15,561 nucleotides of DNA from Acidobacteriota bacterium. Its GTDB lineage: Bacteria; Acidobacteriota; Blastocatellia; Pyrinomonadales; Pyrinomonadaceae. A program made the position numbers and the translations under genes. How positions within the stretch are numbered: the first letter of the stretch is position 1; each line of letters begins with the position of its first letter. Location of the stretch: contig JAEZJR010000255.1 of NCBI GenBank assembly GCA_023415725.1, positions 1-15,561 on the forward strand, given 5' to 3'. Below, in pieces: positions 13,687 to 15,561 of the stretch. The notes below the pieces were generated by a model, which was not told the DNA's origin, did not search any database, and saw only the letters and a program-made list of their open reading frames with translations.

Positions 13687-15000
13687 ATGCAGAAGAAGTC
13701 GATCAAGGACGTCGAACTGAGCGGTAAGACCGTTTTCATACGAGTGGATTTCAATGTTCCGATCAAGGACGGTGTGATCGAGGATGACACGCGGATCCGC
13801 GGGGCCATTCCGACGATCCAATACGCCGCCGACGCAGGAGCAAAAGTGATCCTTGCATCGCACCTCGGGCGTCCGCTGAAGGACAAGAAGAAAGCCGAAG
13901 AGAAAGGGACGGAATACGACGAAGGTAAGTACACGCTCCGTCCAGTCTATGAATACCTCCGCGCTCTTCCGGAGCTTCAGCAAGTTTCTGAACAGGGTAC
14001 CGTGCCGGTTAAGCCCACAGAAGACGGTACTGCATTAGGTCGAGCTGAGATCAAGAATGACCGCGTGTTTTTCGCGACCGATTGCGTCGGTGAGGTGGCC
14101 AAAGCGGCGATCGCATCGCTTCAGCCTGGGCATGTCCTGCTTCTGGAGAATCTACGGCTCCACGCCGGAGAGGAAAAGAATGATCCGGAATTCGCGAAAG
14201 AACTTGCCGAAGGGGTGGATGTCTACGTCAACGACGCATTCGGGACCGCTCATCGCGCTCATGCTTCTACGGAAGGGATCACTCATTACGTAGACACGTG
14301 CGTAGCGGGCTTGTTGATGGAAAAGGAGCTCGAATTTCTCGGCAAGGCTCTGCACAACCCCGAGCGTCCCTTCGTCGCGATCCTTGGTGGTGCAAAGGTC
14401 TCGGATAAGATCCCCGTCATCGAATCGCTGATCGAGCGCAAGGTCGACAAGCTTTTGATCGGCGGTGCTATGGCGTACACGTTCTTCAAAGCGGAGGGAT
14501 TTACCGTTGGTAAATCGCTCGTAGAGAATGACATGATGCCGAAGGCCCTCGAGATCAAGCAGAAGGCCGAGGAAGCCGGCGTTCAACTACTCCTGCCGAC
14601 CGACCACTATGTGGTCGATTCTTACGACCCGCTCAATTCCCGCAAGGCGATCCAGATCGAATTTACTAATGCGGGTCTCGTCGGCCTCGACATCGGGCCT
14701 GACACCCAGAACCTGTTCGCCCACGCACTCGAAGAAGCCAAAACGATAGTCTGGAACGGCCCGATGGGGATGTTCGAAGAAAAACCCTTCGATGAAGGTA
14801 CGATCGCCGTCGCCAACGCCGTAGCCGAAGCCACCGAAAAAGGCGCGACCTCTATCGTCGGAGGGGGCGATTCTGTCGCCGCTGTAAACCAGGCCGGCCT
14901 CGCCGACAAGATCTCGCATATCTCGACCGGAGGCGGCGCGACGTTGGAATTCCTCGCAGGCGACGAACTGCCCGGAGTAGCTGCACTTAACGACAAATAA
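13687..15000 (+). CDS. pgk: Phosphoglycerate kinase with N-domain insertions
   Basis: 437 residues, about 40 longer than the usual bacterial enzyme. All landmark motifs are intact: IRVDFNVP (18-25), SHLGRP (58-63), LLENLRLHAGEE (152-163), VNDAFGTAHRAHAS (181-194), GGAKVSDK (234-241), DIGPDT (335-340), NGPMGMFE (357-364), GGGDS (392-396) and STGGGA (413-418). The extra length falls at about 64-79 (a Lys/Glu-rich loop directly after HLGRP) and about 95-124 (before FFATDCVGE). It transfers phosphate from 1,3-bisphosphoglycerate to ADP in the cytoplasm. Substrate and nucleotide sites are complete, so it should be active. Its stop codon abuts the tpiA ATG with no spacing. AGGTGAG upstream supports the start. 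Confidence 0.96.
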   Translation: MQKKSIKDVELSGKTVFIRVDFNVPIKDGVIEDDTRIRGAIPTIQYAADAGAKVILASHLGRPLKDKKKAEEKGTEYDEGKYTLRPVYEYLRALPELQQVSEQGTVPVKPTEDGTALGRAEIKNDRVFFATDCVGEVAKAAIASLQPGHVLLLENLRLHAGEEKNDPEFAKELAEGVDVYVNDAFGTAHRAHASTEGITHYVDTCVAGLLMEKELEFLGKALHNPERPFVAILGGAKVSDKIPVIESLIERKVDKLLIGGAMAYTFFKAEGFTVGKSLVENDMMPKALEIKQKAEEAGVQLLLPTDHYVVDSYDPLNSRKAIQIEFTNAGLVGLDIGPDTQNLFAHALEEAKTIVWNGPMGMFEEKPFDEGTIAVANAVAEATEKGATSIVGGGDSVAAVNQAGLADKISHISTGGGATLEFLAGDELPGVAALNDK

Positions 15001-15561
15001 ATGAGAAAACCTGTAATAGCCGGTAACTGGAAAATGTTCAAGCTTTTGGGCGAGGCGGTCGACACCGCTTTGGCCTTAAAGCCGCTTATGGCGAACGCGA
15101 ACCACTGCGAAGTTGTGATCGCGCCTGTATTCACTGCTCTGAAGACCGTTGCGGATCGGCTCGAAGGCTCGAACATCATGGTCGCGGCGCAGGATTGCGC
15201 GGTGCAGAATGACTTCGGTGCTCACACGGGAGAGGTTGCGCCCGTGATGTTGAGGGATGCCGGTTGTTCGCATGTGATCATCGGCCATTCAGAGAGGCGG
15301 CAGTTTTATGGTGAGACGGATGAATCGGTCAACTGGAAGACGATGGCGGCTCTAGCCGCTGGTTTGACGGCGATCGTTTGCGTCGGGGAACAGCTGTCGG
15401 AAAGGGAATTGGGCAATGCGGAGGACGTGGTAAGAACTCAGCTTGCAGGAGGCTTGCAGGGTTTGACAGTGAACGACCTGGAACGTATTATTATCGCTTA
15501 CGAGCCTGTCTGGGCGATCGGAACGGGTAAAACCGCCACGCCCTCGCAGGCTCAAGAAATG
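15001..15561 (+). CDS. tpiA: Triosephosphate isomerase (3' end missing)
   Basis: 187 residues are visible; about 60 are beyond the window. The catalytic residues are Asn9 and Lys11 in AGNWKMFK, His96 in IIGHSERR, and Glu168 in AYEPVWAIGTGKTAT. GAHTGEV and IVCVGE are also typical. The region before GAHTGE reads AAQDCAVQNDF, where many homologues have a Trp-Glu or Ser-Glu-His variant; the catalytic site is not affected. It interconverts dihydroxyacetone phosphate and glyceraldehyde-3-phosphate. The ATG follows the pgk TAA directly, with no Shine-Dalgarno, so translation likely depends on ribosomes ending pgk. It completes a gap-pgk-tpiA glycolytic set. Confidence 0.96.
   Translation, partial: MRKPVIAGNWKMFKLLGEAVDTALALKPLMANANHCEVVIAPVFTALKTVADRLEGSNIMVAAQDCAVQNDFGAHTGEVAPVMLRDAGCSHVIIGHSERRQFYGETDESVNWKTMAALAAGLTAIVCVGEQLSERELGNAEDVVRTQLAGGLQGLTVNDLERIIIAYEPVWAIGTGKTATPSQAQEM

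Noticed and set aside
14622..15179. 185-codon open frame antisense to pgk and tpiA
   Set aside because: Ser/Ala/Pro-rich shadow of two strongly conserved genes.
1..15561. Mobile elements, CRISPR arrays, tRNA or rRNA genes
   Set aside because: No transposase or integrase, no spaced direct repeats, no cloverleaf or rRNA-like sequence was seen; gene content is chromosomal housekeeping plus envelope genes.

Overview
The window reads as an ordinary chromosomal stretch of a Gram-negative, moderately GC-rich bacterium. Outer-membrane and envelope genes (a TolC-family channel, an LPS-core-type glycosyltransferase, several signal-peptide proteins) sit beside central metabolism. A VWFA-related secreted protein, a large S41 protease with an extra C-terminal domain, and an HprK/RapZ/mannose-type EIIA/HPr cluster together suggest Acidobacteriota, perhaps the Blastocatellia/Pyrinomonadaceae. 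That placement is inferred from gene content and is not proven. I see no mobile element, CRISPR array, tRNA or rRNA, and every gene shares a similar base composition by eye.

Region 1 (1-5176, plus strand) is a tight run: hpf (5' end cut by the window), hprK, rapZ, a mannose-type EIIA, ptsH, an arginase and ddl. The first five form a regulatory phosphotransferase cluster with ribosome hibernation factor. HprK should phosphorylate HPr on a serine. HPr should carry phosphate on His15 and pass it to EIIA His11. No Enzyme I gene and no sugar permease are present. Arginase follows HPr directly (TAATG overlap), and ddl, for peptidoglycan precursors, follows 53 bases later. RapZ has methionine in place of the P-loop lysine.

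Region 2 (5180-10025, minus strand) converges on ddl with only 3 bases between the stop codons. In transcription order it holds a TolC-like protein, a strong terminator-like hairpin, a family 2 glycosyltransferase, two uncharacterised secreted proteins (one of them coiled-coil), and a secreted von Willebrand A protein. The last three are packed tightly, and two of them use TTG starts. A perfect 15-bp hairpin with a U-tract lies inside the signal-peptide codons of the VWA gene. This minus-strand unit is the least understood part of the window.

Region 3 (10241-15561, plus strand) is a glycolytic run, gap - S41 protease - pgk - tpiA (3' end cut by the window). The protease lies between gap and pgk. 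It lacks the lysine of CtpA-type enzymes but keeps a tricorn-like Ser-His pair, and it carries a C-terminal domain that looks LolA-like. Pgk has two unusual insertions in its N-terminal domain, and its stop codon abuts the tpiA start.
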